Origin: JBBQWT01 sp038210375
GTDB lineage: Bacteria > Acidobacteriota > Terriglobia > Terriglobales > Acidobacteriaceae
Length of the DNA stretch: 54,053 nucleotides
Assembly: GCA_038210375.1 (NCBI GenBank)
Contig: JBBQWT010000021.1
Location: forward strand, 1 to 54,053
Reading direction: 5' to 3'
Shown: piece by piece, positions 17,972-26,542 of the stretch
How positions within the stretch are numbered: the stretch's first letter is position 1
Layout: each line of letters starts with the position of its first letter
Made by a program: the position numbers and the translations under genes
The notes under the pieces: model-generated
Databases searched by the model: none
The model's input: only the letters and a program-made list of their open reading frames with translations
What the model was told of the DNA's origin: nothing

Positions 17972-20083
17972 ATGGAAATCGCCACCATCCCCAAGAGCGC
18001 GAACGCCACCACCCAGCGTGCCTTGCCGCTTCTCGTTCATTTTGAGTCTGACATGCAAGGCCGCACCACCCTGCCGGGGGTACTGCGTTACCGCCGCGTG
18101 TCTTTCGAAAATCTCAAAAGCCTGGGCCTCGAAGAAGTCGAGCATATCGTCCTGCTAACCTCCGAAAGCACTCTGCGCAATAACCTTTCTGTGCTGCGGC
18201 GGCCTAATTGCAGAGTGCTGGCGATTTCCCAGGAGCGGTTTCGCGACCCGCGCCTCGATGGCGCTGTTTATGCGTACGCGCCACCCAATATTCCCAACTC
18301 CCTGCTGGAACGGCTGGTGGATAATGCGCTCGACCATATCCATCTGACCTCCTCGCGCCAGGATGCGCATGAAAAGCTGGCCGGGGCCACGCGCGAAATC
18401 AACGATCTGAACCACATCGGGGCGGCGCTCAGCGCCGAGCACGATACCGAAAAACTGCTGGAAACCATCCTCACCAAATCCCGTGAGATCACCTTGAGCG
18501 ACGCCGGTTCGCTTTACCTGGTGGAGTCGGTAGAAGCCGACCGCCTCGCTCAGGAGCTGGCTGAAGAGCGCTACCTAGGGACAAGCATCGACGGCCTGGA
18601 AATGCCCCCGACGACCGCGCAACTGGAAGCCGCGGAAAGCGGAGTCAAACTCACGGCTGCGGACCGCGATATCGGGGGCAAGCGGCTGCGATTCAAGCTG
18701 GCGCAGAACGATTCGGTGTCGGTGCCTTTTCGCGAAATCACGATGGACATCAGCAACCGGTCCATCGCCGGCTACGTGGCGCTTACCGGGGACATCGTCA
18801 GCATCGAAGACGCCTACCACTTGCCGGAAGGAGTGCCGTACTCCATCAACCGGAAGTTTGACGAGGATTCCGGTTACCGCACCAAGTCCATTCTGGCTGT
18901 GCCCATGCGCAACCAGAGAGACGAGATCGTGGGGGTGCTGCAGGTGATTAACGCCAAGCGCACATTCACGAAAATTCTTGATTCGGTATCGACGGTGATG
19001 ACCGAAGTGGTGCCTTACAGCGAGCGCCAGGAGGAGATCGTGGCGTCGCTGGCCAGCCAGGCCGCGGTGGCGCTGGAGAATAGCCGCCTTTACGAATCCA
19101 TCCAAAGATTGTTTGAAGGCTTCGTGCGCGCTTCCGTAACCGCCATTGAAGCTCGAGACCCAACAACTTCAGGACATTCCTTCCGTGTCGCCAACCTGAC
19201 GGTGGCGCTGGCCGAATCCGCCGACCGCACCGAGACCGGGCCCTATGCCCATATCCGCTTCACGCGGACGGAGATGAAGGAGATTCGCTACGCCTCGCTA
19301 CTGCACGATTTCGGCAAGGTAGCCGTGCGCGAAGAAGTTCTGGTAAAAGCCAAGAAGCTTTATCCCAACCAGATGGAGCTCATCAAGCAGCGCTTTCACC
19401 TGGTAAAGCGCAGCGTGCAGGCAGAAATCCTGCAGGCCAAGCTCGATTGTCTTCTGGAAAAGGGCCGCGACGCATACCTGGAGCGGGTCCCGAAGTTTGA
19501 TGAAAAATTACAGTTGCAGCTGACCGAGCTTGACCGGGATTTTGAAATTATCCTCAAGTCCAATGAGCCCACGGTCATTCCCGAAGGCAACTTCGACCGG
19601 CTGCTCAGCATTGCCGCGCTTCCGTTTATCGATTTTGATGACAAGCAGGCGACCCTGCTGAACCCCGATGAGGTGACGTTGCTGTCGATCAGAAAAGGCT
19701 CGTTGAACGACTCCGAGCGATTGCAGATCGAATCGCACGTAGTGCATACGTTTGCCTTCCTGCAGCAGATCCCATGGACGCGCGAGATCCGCAATATTCC
19801 CGAGATCGCGCGCGGACATCACGAAAAGCTCAACGGCAAGGGCTACCCCTATAACCTCACCGCGCCGGAAATACCAATCCAGACGCGCATGATGACAATC
19901 TCTGATATCTTTGACGCACTTTCGGCAGCCGACCGGCCTTATAAAAAGGCGGTCAACCTTGATCGCGCTCTCGACATTCTGGGCTACGCGGTGGACGACG
20001 GCGAACTCGATCCCAACCTGTTTCGCCTGTTCATGGACGCCAAGATCTACGAAAAGTGGAAGATCGAGCCCTATCCCTACTAG
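17972..20083 (+). CDS. GAF/HD-GYP cyclic-di-GMP phosphodiesterase-like protein with an insertion
   Basis: 703 residues. The N-terminus (1-135) looks like a degenerate receiver. A GAF domain of about 160-370 follows, including a MRNQRDEIVGVLQVINAK core. The HD-GYP part begins near 395 (SGHSFRVANLTVALA), with LLHDFGKVAV at about 440-450 and HHEKLNGKGYP at about 615-626. The metal and GYP residues are present, so c-di-GMP hydrolysis is plausible. The spacing between the HD and GYP motifs is about 170 residues, roughly 100 more than usual. The extra part is helical and charged, and the usual helix with its metal-binding His seems to be IESHVVHTF just after it. No Shine-Dalgarno is obvious at ATG 17972. 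Confidence 0.85.
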   Translation: MEIATIPKSANATTQRALPLLVHFESDMQGRTTLPGVLRYRRVSFENLKSLGLEEVEHIVLLTSESTLRNNLSVLRRPNCRVLAISQERFRDPRLDGAVYAYAPPNIPNSLLERLVDNALDHIHLTSSRQDAHEKLAGATREINDLNHIGAALSAEHDTEKLLETILTKSREITLSDAGSLYLVESVEADRLAQELAEERYLGTSIDGLEMPPTTAQLEAAESGVKLTAADRDIGGKRLRFKLAQNDSVSVPFREITMDISNRSIAGYVALTGDIVSIEDAYHLPEGVPYSINRKFDEDSGYRTKSILAVPMRNQRDEIVGVLQVINAKRTFTKILDSVSTVMTEVVPYSERQEEIVASLASQAAVALENSRLYESIQRLFEGFVRASVTAIEARDPTTSGHSFRVANLTVALAESADRTETGPYAHIRFTRTEMKEIRYASLLHDFGKVAVREEVLVKAKKLYPNQMELIKQRFHLVKRSVQAEILQAKLDCLLEKGRDAYLERVPKFDEKLQLQLTELDRDFEIILKSNEPTVIPEGNFDRLLSIAALPFIDFDDKQATLLNPDEVTLLSIRKGSLNDSERLQIESHVVHTFAFLQQIPWTREIRNIPEIARGHHEKLNGKGYPYNLTAPEIPIQTRMMTISDIFDALSAADRPYKKAVNLDRALDILGYAVDDGELDPNLFRLFMDAKIYEKWKIEPYPY

Positions 20084-20152
20084 CGACTCGCGTTCGTCTT
20101 GACCAGAACATCACAGGTGGTTCATCGCGGTGCACGCAGGCAAGCCGCCGCC

Positions 20153-20296
20153 TTATTGCAGGCAGCCGGGATGGCCGCACTTGCAGGCATTCGACGTGCT
20201 GCCAACGGTGGACGCGCACTCGGTGCTGCAATATTTCTCGCCTTCGGGCGCAGCGCAGTTACAAGCTTCATGGGCACATTTAGTTGCGGGGATCAT
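20153..20296 (-). CDS. Bacterial metallothionein, copy A
   Basis: 47 residues, found by direct translation. Nine Cys and two His are arranged as in prokaryotic metallothioneins of the SmtA/BmtA type: KCAHEACNC, KYCSTEC, ACKCGHPGC. It should bind Zn or Cd through thiolate clusters. ATG 20296 has AAAGG six bases upstream. It lies 28 bases downstream of a paralogue in the same orientation, so the two probably form an operon. The same frame runs open upstream to 20527, but that extension has no Cys pattern and overlaps the paralogue, so the short form is preferred. Confidence 0.85.
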   Translation of the reverse strand: MIPATKCAHEACNCAAPEGEKYCSTECASTVGSTSNACKCGHPGCLQ

Positions 20297-20324
20297 GGGT
20301 GGCCTTTCAATCTTTCCGGATGGG

Positions 20325-20477
20325 TTATTGTGAGCAGGCAGGATGCCCGCAGTTACACATGATTTCGAGGCTGTCAGCGCCACCGGCGCATAGCGGACTG
20401 CAATATTTCTCTCCCGCGGGGCAAACGCATCCACAAGCTGGGTGTGCGCATTTTTTTCCAGTGCTGGTTTCTGCCAT
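20325..20477 (-). CDS. Bacterial metallothionein, copy B
   Basis: 50 residues (MAETSTGKKCAHPACGC...), found by direct translation. Cys pattern: KCAHPACGCVCP, KYCSPLC, MCNCGHPAC. Ten Cys and two His give a metal-cluster protein like copy A, with which it shares the PxGEKYCS core and CGHP near the end. The ribosome site is ideal (AGGAGA, 6 bases before ATG 20477), so it is probably the better-expressed member and first in the pair. It diverges from ogt across 92 bases. Its TAA is at 20325-20327. Confidence 0.85.
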   Translation of the reverse strand: MAETSTGKKCAHPACGCVCPAGEKYCSPLCAGGADSLEIMCNCGHPACSQ

Positions 20478-20569
20478 GTGACTTCTCCTAAGGGTGGAAC
20501 TTCATATGAACGGATGTTCAGCGCCATGGTAAAGTTGCCTTACGGGTTCCCCGCCCAGGGAGAAAAATC

Positions 20570-21079
20570 ATGCAATCTGCGGAACGCGAACCCATTTATT
20601 TTGCCAAACAAAGCTCATTGGTGGGCGAGCTGACCATCGCCGCTTCCGCCCAGGGGCTGGTGGCGCTTCATTTCGATGACGGCAAGCTGCCCGGCGTCTT
20701 CGACGGCAAGAAGATGCAATGGATTGAATCGCCGGAAAAAGTCGCCGCCTATGCCGTCGAGTTGGAAGAATATTTTGCCGGAACCCGGCGCCAGTTCACC
20801 ATGCCGCTCGATCTGCGGGGCACAGATTTCCAGAAGCGCTGCTGGAAGGCGCTGCTGAATATTCCCTACGGGGAAACCCAGTCTTACGCCGACATCGCGC
20901 GGGCCGTGGGCTCGCCTCGCGCCTATCGCGCGGTGGGCATGGCCAACCACTACAATCCCGTGGCCATCGTAGTCCCCTGCCATCGGGTGATTGCCTCCGA
21001 CGGCACCCTGGGCGGTTATGGCGGCGGGCTGGATTGTAAGCAGAAGCTGCTGCAACTGGAGCGCGAAGCCGCCAATTAG
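20570..21079 (+). CDS. ogt: Methylated-DNA--protein-cysteine S-methyltransferase
   Basis: 169 residues, normal for Ogt/AGT. The suicidal acceptor site VVPCHRVI is intact, preceded by the DNA-binding helix with PYGETQSYADIARAVGSPRAYRAVGMAN and followed by GTLGGYGGGLDCKQKLL. It removes methyl groups from O6-methylguanine by transfer to its own Cys. AGGGAGA lies 7 bases before ATG 20570. It is divergent from the metallothionein pair; a shared stress-regulated promoter region is possible but unproven. Confidence 0.95.
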   Translation: MQSAEREPIYFAKQSSLVGELTIAASAQGLVALHFDDGKLPGVFDGKKMQWIESPEKVAAYAVELEEYFAGTRRQFTMPLDLRGTDFQKRCWKALLNIPYGETQSYADIARAVGSPRAYRAVGMANHYNPVAIVVPCHRVIASDGTLGGYGGGLDCKQKLLQLEREAAN

Positions 21080-21182
21080 CACTGGTTCTTCAGTCAGGCT
21101 CAAGCAGTTTTAAGTAGTTATATCCGGGGACACAGTTCACCCTCCACCGAGCCCGTGAGACTCGCGAGCGTAAAATTTAGCA

Positions 21183-22106
21183 ATGGCAGGGCACGGAACT
21201 GAGCGCACTACGGCGGTGCTGCGGATATCTCTTGCGGCCACCTTTCTCTATGTCCTGATTACGTTCCTGGCCGGGATTCGTGCTCACTCCCTGGCGCTGA
21301 TCTCGGAGGCGGGCCACAACGCCTCTGATTTTCTGGCCCTGCTTCTCTCCTGGGGAGCTTTGTGGATGCAGTCGCGTCCGCCCACTTCCACCAAGACGTT
21401 CGGATACCACCGCGCCGGGGTGCTGGCCGCTTTCATTAACGCCCTCACCCTGGTGGGAGTGGCGTTTTACATCTTTTATGAGGCGTTGCGCCGGCTGGCT
21501 GCACCCCAGGCTGTGCAGCCCCGGCTAATGGTGTACGTGGCGGCGGCGGGCGTGCTCATGAACGGGGCCATCGCCCTGCTGCTTTTCCGTAACAGCCACA
21601 AGAGCGACGTCAATATTCGCAGCAGTTTCGTTCACATGCTGGGCGACACCGTTTCCACCGCCGCGGTGATCGTTGGCGGCTGGGCCATTTACCTGACCGG
21701 CAAGAATTGGATCGACCCCGCGCTCTCCTTCGGCATCGCCGCGCTGATTCTGTGGTCGTCTTGGGGCATCATCCGCGAGACCCTCAACATCCTGCTGGAA
21801 GGCACGCCGCGCGGCGTGGATGTTGACCGTATCCTGGCGCGGGTGCGCGCCATCGAGGGAGTCAACCAGGTGCATGATCTGCACGTGTGGAGCATCGGCT
21901 CCGACTCGCACTCGCTTTCATGCCACATCGGCATCGCCGACATCCCGCCGTCGGCCAGCGAAGGCATTCTTCGCCAGGTGAAGGACGTGCTGCGCAATGA
22001 TTTCCACATCCACCACACCACCATCCAGTTCGAGCACGAGGAATGTGAGGTCGCGCACGGCTGCGTGATTCCGGCAGGTTCGATCCATCACGGCCACACC
22101 CACTAG
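21183..22106 (+). CDS. Cation diffusion facilitator (Zn/Cd/Co exporter)
   Basis: 307 residues with six predicted membrane helices and a cytoplasmic C-terminal domain (from about 205) rich in His. The two transport metal-site motifs are EAGHNASD in helix 2 (about 42-49) and HMLGDTVS in helix 5 (about 151-158), consistent with Zn-type CDF proteins. The first ligand is Glu where many family members have Asp. The tail HEECEVAHGC...HHGHTH adds likely metal ligands. It probably exports Zn or Cd by proton exchange. Location beside two metallothioneins supports a metal-tolerance role. Confidence 0.9.
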   Translation: MAGHGTERTTAVLRISLAATFLYVLITFLAGIRAHSLALISEAGHNASDFLALLLSWGALWMQSRPPTSTKTFGYHRAGVLAAFINALTLVGVAFYIFYEALRRLAAPQAVQPRLMVYVAAAGVLMNGAIALLLFRNSHKSDVNIRSSFVHMLGDTVSTAAVIVGGWAIYLTGKNWIDPALSFGIAALILWSSWGIIRETLNILLEGTPRGVDVDRILARVRAIEGVNQVHDLHVWSIGSDSHSLSCHIGIADIPPSASEGILRQVKDVLRNDFHIHHTTIQFEHEECEVAHGCVIPAGSIHHGHTH

Positions 22107-22120
22107 CCCGCCGCCCTGGG

Positions 22121-23269
22121 CTACTCGAGTATGACCACCTTGGCCAGGTTTCTGGGCTTGTCCATGTCCAGGTTGTTCAGCGCGGCGATGTGGTAAGCGA
22201 ACAATTGCAGGGGCACTACTTCGAGCAGGGGCAGCATCAGCTCCGAGGCCTCGGGGATAATGAAAACGTGGTCTGCCAGATCGGCCGCCTCAGTGTCGTG
22301 TTCCGTGGCCACCGCGATGATTTTTCCACCGTGTTTTTTTATGTCTTTGAGAGTCCCCAGGGTCTTCTGGTAGCGCAGCTGCGAATCGGGGTCATTACGG
22401 TCGCTGGCCGCCATCACCACCACCGGCAGGTTCTCATCCACCATGGCATTGGGCCCATGTTTCAACTCGCCCGCGGGATAGCCTTCCGCATGGACGTAGG
22501 AAACCTCCTTCAGCTTCAGCGCGCCTTCGCGTGCGATGGCGTAGTGCACCCCGCGTCCCAGGAAGAGAAAGGTATGCGAATCGCGAAACGGCGCGGCACA
22601 GGTGGCGGCCTGGCGGTCCCATTCGGGCAGGGCACGCGCCATGGCGTCGGGCAGCCGGCTGAGCCGCTGCACATGCTGGCGGACGATCTCTGAGGTCATG
22701 CGCCCGCGCTTGCGGGCGAGAAACAGCGCGAACAGGTAAAGCAGCGTCAGTTGCGCGGTGAAACTTTTGGTGGCGGGAATGGCCACCTCCTGCCCCGCCA
22801 TGGTGATCAGCGCGGAGCTGGCTTCGAGCGCGATGGTCGATTCCGCCACGTTGGAAATCGCGATGGTCTTCGCCCCTCTGGCCCGGGCCTCGCGCTGCGC
22901 CGCGATGGTGTCGGCGGTCTCGCCCGACTGGGTGATCACCATCACAATGGGGTCGGTGGCCGCATGGGTGGAGCGATAGCAGTATTCGCTGGAATATTCA
23001 ACATCGACCGCAACGCCGGAGAGGTCTTCGATCATGATTTCGCCCGCCAGGCCGGCGTGACGGCTGGTGCCGCTGGCGGCGATGATGATCTTCTGAAAAG
23101 TCAGCAGCGCGCTCTCCATCGACATCATCATCGAGGGAAACAGCAGGTCGCCATCCACGTACTCGAGCAGCGTCGCGCGAATGGCTTGCGGTTGCTGATA
23201 AATTTCCTGCAGCATGAAATGGGGAAGCGCTCCGGCTTTGGGCATGGCCGCCGCGGCGTTGTCCTTCAT
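22121..23269 (-). CDS. Stand-alone GlmS-type sugar isomerase (double SIS), no glutaminase domain
   Basis: 382 residues covering only the isomerase half of glucosamine-6-phosphate synthase. It begins with the GlmS linker (FMLQEIYQQPQAIRATL), then SIS motifs (SGTSRHAG, TQSGETADT) and EGYPAGELKHGPNA holding the catalytic Glu/His region. It ends DMDKPRNLAKVVILE like full GlmS. The N-terminal Cys-dependent glutaminase is absent, and upstream DNA codes for another gene on the other strand. It may therefore be an ammonia-dependent synthase or a GlcN-6-P deaminase of the NagB-II/GlmD kind. It is not a truncated pseudogene, as the frame is intact. Confidence 0.85.
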   Translation of the reverse strand: MKDNAAAAMPKAGALPHFMLQEIYQQPQAIRATLLEYVDGDLLFPSMMMSMESALLTFQKIIIAASGTSRHAGLAGEIMIEDLSGVAVDVEYSSEYCYRSTHAATDPIVMVITQSGETADTIAAQREARARGAKTIAISNVAESTIALEASSALITMAGQEVAIPATKSFTAQLTLLYLFALFLARKRGRMTSEIVRQHVQRLSRLPDAMARALPEWDRQAATCAAPFRDSHTFLFLGRGVHYAIAREGALKLKEVSYVHAEGYPAGELKHGPNAMVDENLPVVVMAASDRNDPDSQLRYQKTLGTLKDIKKHGGKIIAVATEHDTEAADLADHVFIIPEASELMLPLLEVVPLQLFAYHIAALNNLDMDKPRNLAKVVILE

Positions 23270-23441
23270 TGCGGCGTTGCCGTCAATTGGTATGGGTTCA
23301 TGTACAATTTTTATACCCCGGCTATATTCTCATCATCCGCACGCCATCATAATGCAAGTCTCGGCGCGCTTCCTGAAGAAATTTAGTCCCGAACCCAACG
23401 GTTCTGGTTATCATCTAAGTAGGCTGGGCATTGCGAAATCT

Positions 23442-24485
23442 ATGAAATTTCACCGGTTCCATCATGGCGTGAAGTCTCTCTGCCGCCAATCCAGCGTCGT
23501 CGCCCGGCTGATGGGCTGCCTGCAGCTTCTGCCCGCGCTTGCGGCCGCGGGAGAGAACGTGCTGGTCGGCGGACAGGCGGTGATGGAAGGGGTGATGATG
23601 CGGACGCCGCACGCCTGGGGCATCACCGTTCTGCAACCTTCCTCGGGAGAAATGATTTCGCATAGCGAAGTGCTGCTGCGCCCCGCCGACAAGCGCAAGT
23701 GGCTGGCGTTGCCGGTCATCCGCGGTGTGGCCACCCTGGGACAGGCGATGACGCTGGGCTTTCGCGCCTTGAAGTTTTCCGCCAACGTCGCCCTGGAGGA
23801 AATTCCCCGCGAGGGCAATGAGGAAAAGTTCGAGGTCACGGCATGGATGTCGGCGCTGAACGTCATCCTGTCGCTGGGATTTTTTGTGGTGTTTTACAAG
23901 CTCGTTCCACTGATCGCCACTACCCAGCTTCGCAAGTTCGTTCCCCAGCTGAATAATTTTGTCCTGTTCAACCTGGTGGACGGAATCATTCGCATTGCCC
24001 TGTTCGTGTTCTTCATCTGGGCCATTTCCCGCTCCAAAGAGATTGGACGGGTATTTGAGTTTCATGGCGCGGAACATAAAACCGTATTTGCCTTCGAGGC
24101 CAATCGCGATCCCACACAACCGGTGACCGTCGAAGCCGCGCAGAAGTTTTCCACCTTCCACCCGCGCTGCGGCACCAGCTTCCTGATGACGGTGATGATC
24201 ATCTCCATCTTCGTCTACAGCCTGTTTCCGATCGTGACGTTCTGGGGCAGGTTTGCATTGCGGCTAGTCATGCTTCCCGTGATTGCGGGCGTAGCTTACG
24301 AGATCATCCGCTTCGCGGCCCGGCACGGACACTCATTGTTCGCCATCATGACCCGGCCGGGAATCTGGATGCAGCACATCACCACCCGCCAGCCCGACAA
24401 CATCCAGGTGGGCTGCGCCATCCACGCGCTCGACCGCGCGCTGGAGCTGGAAAAGGCCCATGGCGGAGAGTTGATCATCGCCTGA
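23442..24485 (+). CDS. DUF1385 (YqhQ-like) membrane protein
   Basis: About 347 residues from ATG 23442. The frame runs open back to 23214, but that would overlap the divergent SIS gene; ATG 23352 is an alternative. The family signature NVLVGGQAVMEGVMMRTP, then FEFHGAEHKTVFAFE and HPRCGTSFLM, is clear. Four membrane helices are predicted. DUF1385 proteins often lie next to prfA and prmC, as here. Function is unknown; the conserved His/Cys residues suggest metal binding. Confidence 0.88.
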   Translation: MKFHRFHHGVKSLCRQSSVVARLMGCLQLLPALAAAGENVLVGGQAVMEGVMMRTPHAWGITVLQPSSGEMISHSEVLLRPADKRKWLALPVIRGVATLGQAMTLGFRALKFSANVALEEIPREGNEEKFEVTAWMSALNVILSLGFFVVFYKLVPLIATTQLRKFVPQLNNFVLFNLVDGIIRIALFVFFIWAISRSKEIGRVFEFHGAEHKTVFAFEANRDPTQPVTVEAAQKFSTFHPRCGTSFLMTVMIISIFVYSLFPIVTFWGRFALRLVMLPVIAGVAYEIIRFAARHGHSLFAIMTRPGIWMQHITTRQPDNIQVGCAIHALDRALELEKAHGGELIIA

Positions 24486-24583
24486 CCGTTTAGCGGCGCC
24501 GCGGACCCGGCGGGGTCATCGCCTTGCTGCACTGTCCATACGCAAGCAGTTTTCACGCAACCTAAAGTTTTCAGGGTAACCAA

Positions 24584-25660
24584 ATGTACGACCGGCTGGA
24601 ACAACTCGAAGCCAAATACAATGAGCTGACCGCTGCGCTCTCCACCCCGGAGATCATCTCGGACACCTCGAAGTATCACAAGGCGGCGAAGGCGCACAGC
24701 GACCTTACGCCGGCGGTGCAGAAGTATCGCGAGTATAAAGACTTGCGGCAGGGCATCGCCGAGAGCAAGGCATTGCTGGCCGATGAACCCGACGCGGACA
24801 TGCGCGCCTACGCCCAGGACGAGCTGCGTACCCTGGAAGCGCGCGTCGCCGAGATCGAGGAATCGCTCAAAGTTTTGCTGCTGCCCAAGGATCCCAACGA
24901 TCACAAGAACGTGATCCTCGAAATACGCGCGGGCACCGGCGGGGACGAAGCGTCGTTGTTTGCCGCCGAGCTTTTCCGCATGTACGCGCGCTACGCCGAG
25001 GTGCAGCGCTGGAAGGTCGAGGTGCTCTCCAGCTCCGAATCCGGCGTGGGCGGCCTGAAGGAAGTGATTGCCATCATCGAAGGCCAGGGGGCGTACTCGC
25101 GGCTCAAATATGAAAGTGGAGTGCATCGCGTGCAGCGCGTCCCCGAAACTGAACAGCAGGGCCGGGTGCACACTTCGGCGGTCACGGTGGCGGTGCTTCC
25201 CGAAGCCGAAGATGTAGACGTGAAAATCGAGGCCAAAGACATTCGCATTGACACCTTCTGCTCCTCCGGGCCGGGAGGGCAGTCGGTCAACACCACCTAC
25301 TCGGCGGTGCGCATCACTCACCTGCCCACCAACACGGTGGTGAGCTGCCAGGACGAAAAATCGCAAATCAAGAACCGCGAAAAAGGCATGCGCGTGCTGC
25401 GCTCGCGGCTGTATGAGATGGAGCTGGAAAAGCAGCAGGCGGCCCTCGCCAAAGAACGCAAGCAGCAGGTGGGCACCGGCGACCGCAGCGAAAAGATCCG
25501 CACCTACAACTTCCCCCAGAACCGGGTGAGCGATCACCGCGTGGGCCTCACCCTGCATCAATTGTCAGAGGTCATGGAAGGCAAGCTGCAGCCGCTGATC
25601 GATGCCGTGGTGAACTTCCACCAGTCCGAGAGCCTCAAGAAGGAAGCGGCGCCGGCCTAA
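24584..25660 (+). CDS. prfA: Peptide chain release factor 1
   Basis: 358 residues. It recognises UAG/UAA stop codons and triggers peptidyl-tRNA hydrolysis. The catalytic GGQ motif (SSGPGGQSVNTTYSAVR, about 229-245) is intact. The codon-recognition tripeptide is PET in RVPETEQQGRVHTS, where E. coli RF1 has PAT, so it is RF1 rather than RF2. An AGGGT ribosome site precedes ATG 24584. The PrmC methylase that modifies its GGQ glutamine is encoded 28 bases downstream. Confidence 0.96.
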   Translation: MYDRLEQLEAKYNELTAALSTPEIISDTSKYHKAAKAHSDLTPAVQKYREYKDLRQGIAESKALLADEPDADMRAYAQDELRTLEARVAEIEESLKVLLLPKDPNDHKNVILEIRAGTGGDEASLFAAELFRMYARYAEVQRWKVEVLSSSESGVGGLKEVIAIIEGQGAYSRLKYESGVHRVQRVPETEQQGRVHTSAVTVAVLPEAEDVDVKIEAKDIRIDTFCSSGPGGQSVNTTYSAVRITHLPTNTVVSCQDEKSQIKNREKGMRVLRSRLYEMELEKQQAALAKERKQQVGTGDRSEKIRTYNFPQNRVSDHRVGLTLHQLSEVMEGKLQPLIDAVVNFHQSESLKKEAAPA

Positions 25661-25688
25661 CCGCAGCGCGCCTTGCATCGCGAAACTC

Positions 25689-26537
25689 ATGGACCTGAAG
25701 GCAGCCCTTGCCGACGCCGCGAAAGTACTTCCCCGCCTCGAATCTGAAACCCTGATCATGTGGGCGCTGGGCTGCGACCGGGCCTTTCTTTATGCCCACC
25801 CTGAAAAAGAAATGACCACGGCGCAGAATTACGCCTACTTGCAGGCGATCGCGCAACGCCAAAACGGAAAGCCCATTCAGTACATCACCGGGCATTGCGA
25901 ATTCCGCGGGCTGGATTTCCGGGTGACTCCGGCGGTGCTGATTCCCCGGCCGGAAACCGAACATTCAGTCGAGACCGTGGTCGAGTTGCTGGGCGAAAAG
26001 CGGCAACCGGCAATCGTGGATGTAGGCGCCGGCTCAGGCTGCATCGCCCTGGCGCTGGCCAGCGAGCTGCCCGACGCCGGGTTGACTGCCCTGGAGATCT
26101 CCAAAGAGGCCCTGGCCGTCGCCCGCGAGAACGCATCACGGCTGGGGTTCAGCGCGCGAGTGAAGTTTCTGCACAGCGATTTACTGGGCGCGGTCTTGCC
26201 GCAGCATGCGGGCAGCTTTGACTGCGTGGTTTCCAATCCTCCGTACGTGGGCGCCGATGAGAGTGACAAGGTGCAGCGCCAGGTGAAAGATTTCGAACCG
26301 CACATCGCGGTGTTCAGCGGCAAGGAAGGCCTGGATATTTTTCGCCGGCTGATACCGCAAGCGTGGGATGCACTGAAACCTGGGGGATGGCTGGTGCTGG
26401 AAATTGGTTACACCATGGAAGCGCGCGTGCGCGAAATGCTGGCGGGCTGGGAAGATGTTCGGGTGACCGCCGATCTGCAAGGCATTCCGCGAGTGGTGGC
26501 GGCGCGCAAGTCGTCAGCCGGAAAAACCGCCAATTAA
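25689..26537 (+). CDS. prmC: Release-factor glutamine N5-methyltransferase
   Basis: 282 residues. A helical N-terminal domain has PIQYITGHCEFRGL, followed by a class I SAM fold with VDVGAGSGCIALALA (SAM-binding) and CVVSNPPYVG (the NPPY active site, about 182-187). It methylates the GGQ glutamine of release factors. Its location just after prfA is the common arrangement. Its stop is 5 bases from the end of the convergent gene that follows. Confidence 0.95.
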   Translation: MDLKAALADAAKVLPRLESETLIMWALGCDRAFLYAHPEKEMTTAQNYAYLQAIAQRQNGKPIQYITGHCEFRGLDFRVTPAVLIPRPETEHSVETVVELLGEKRQPAIVDVGAGSGCIALALASELPDAGLTALEISKEALAVARENASRLGFSARVKFLHSDLLGAVLPQHAGSFDCVVSNPPYVGADESDKVQRQVKDFEPHIAVFSGKEGLDIFRRLIPQAWDALKPGGWLVLEIGYTMEARVREMLAGWEDVRVTADLQGIPRVVAARKSSAGKTAN

Positions 26538-26542
26538 GTAAT

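Noticed and set aside
18155..19105. Minus-strand frames opposite the HD-GYP gene
   Set aside because: Antisense shadows of a clear domain-bearing gene.
20153..20527. A single 124-codon frame covering the metallothionein area
   Set aside because: Only its last 47 residues show the Cys pattern; the rest overlaps the second metallothionein in another frame and has no ribosome site.
23214..23441. N-terminal extension of the DUF1385 gene
   Set aside because: It would overlap the divergent SIS gene and precedes the conserved family start; an internal ATG fits better.
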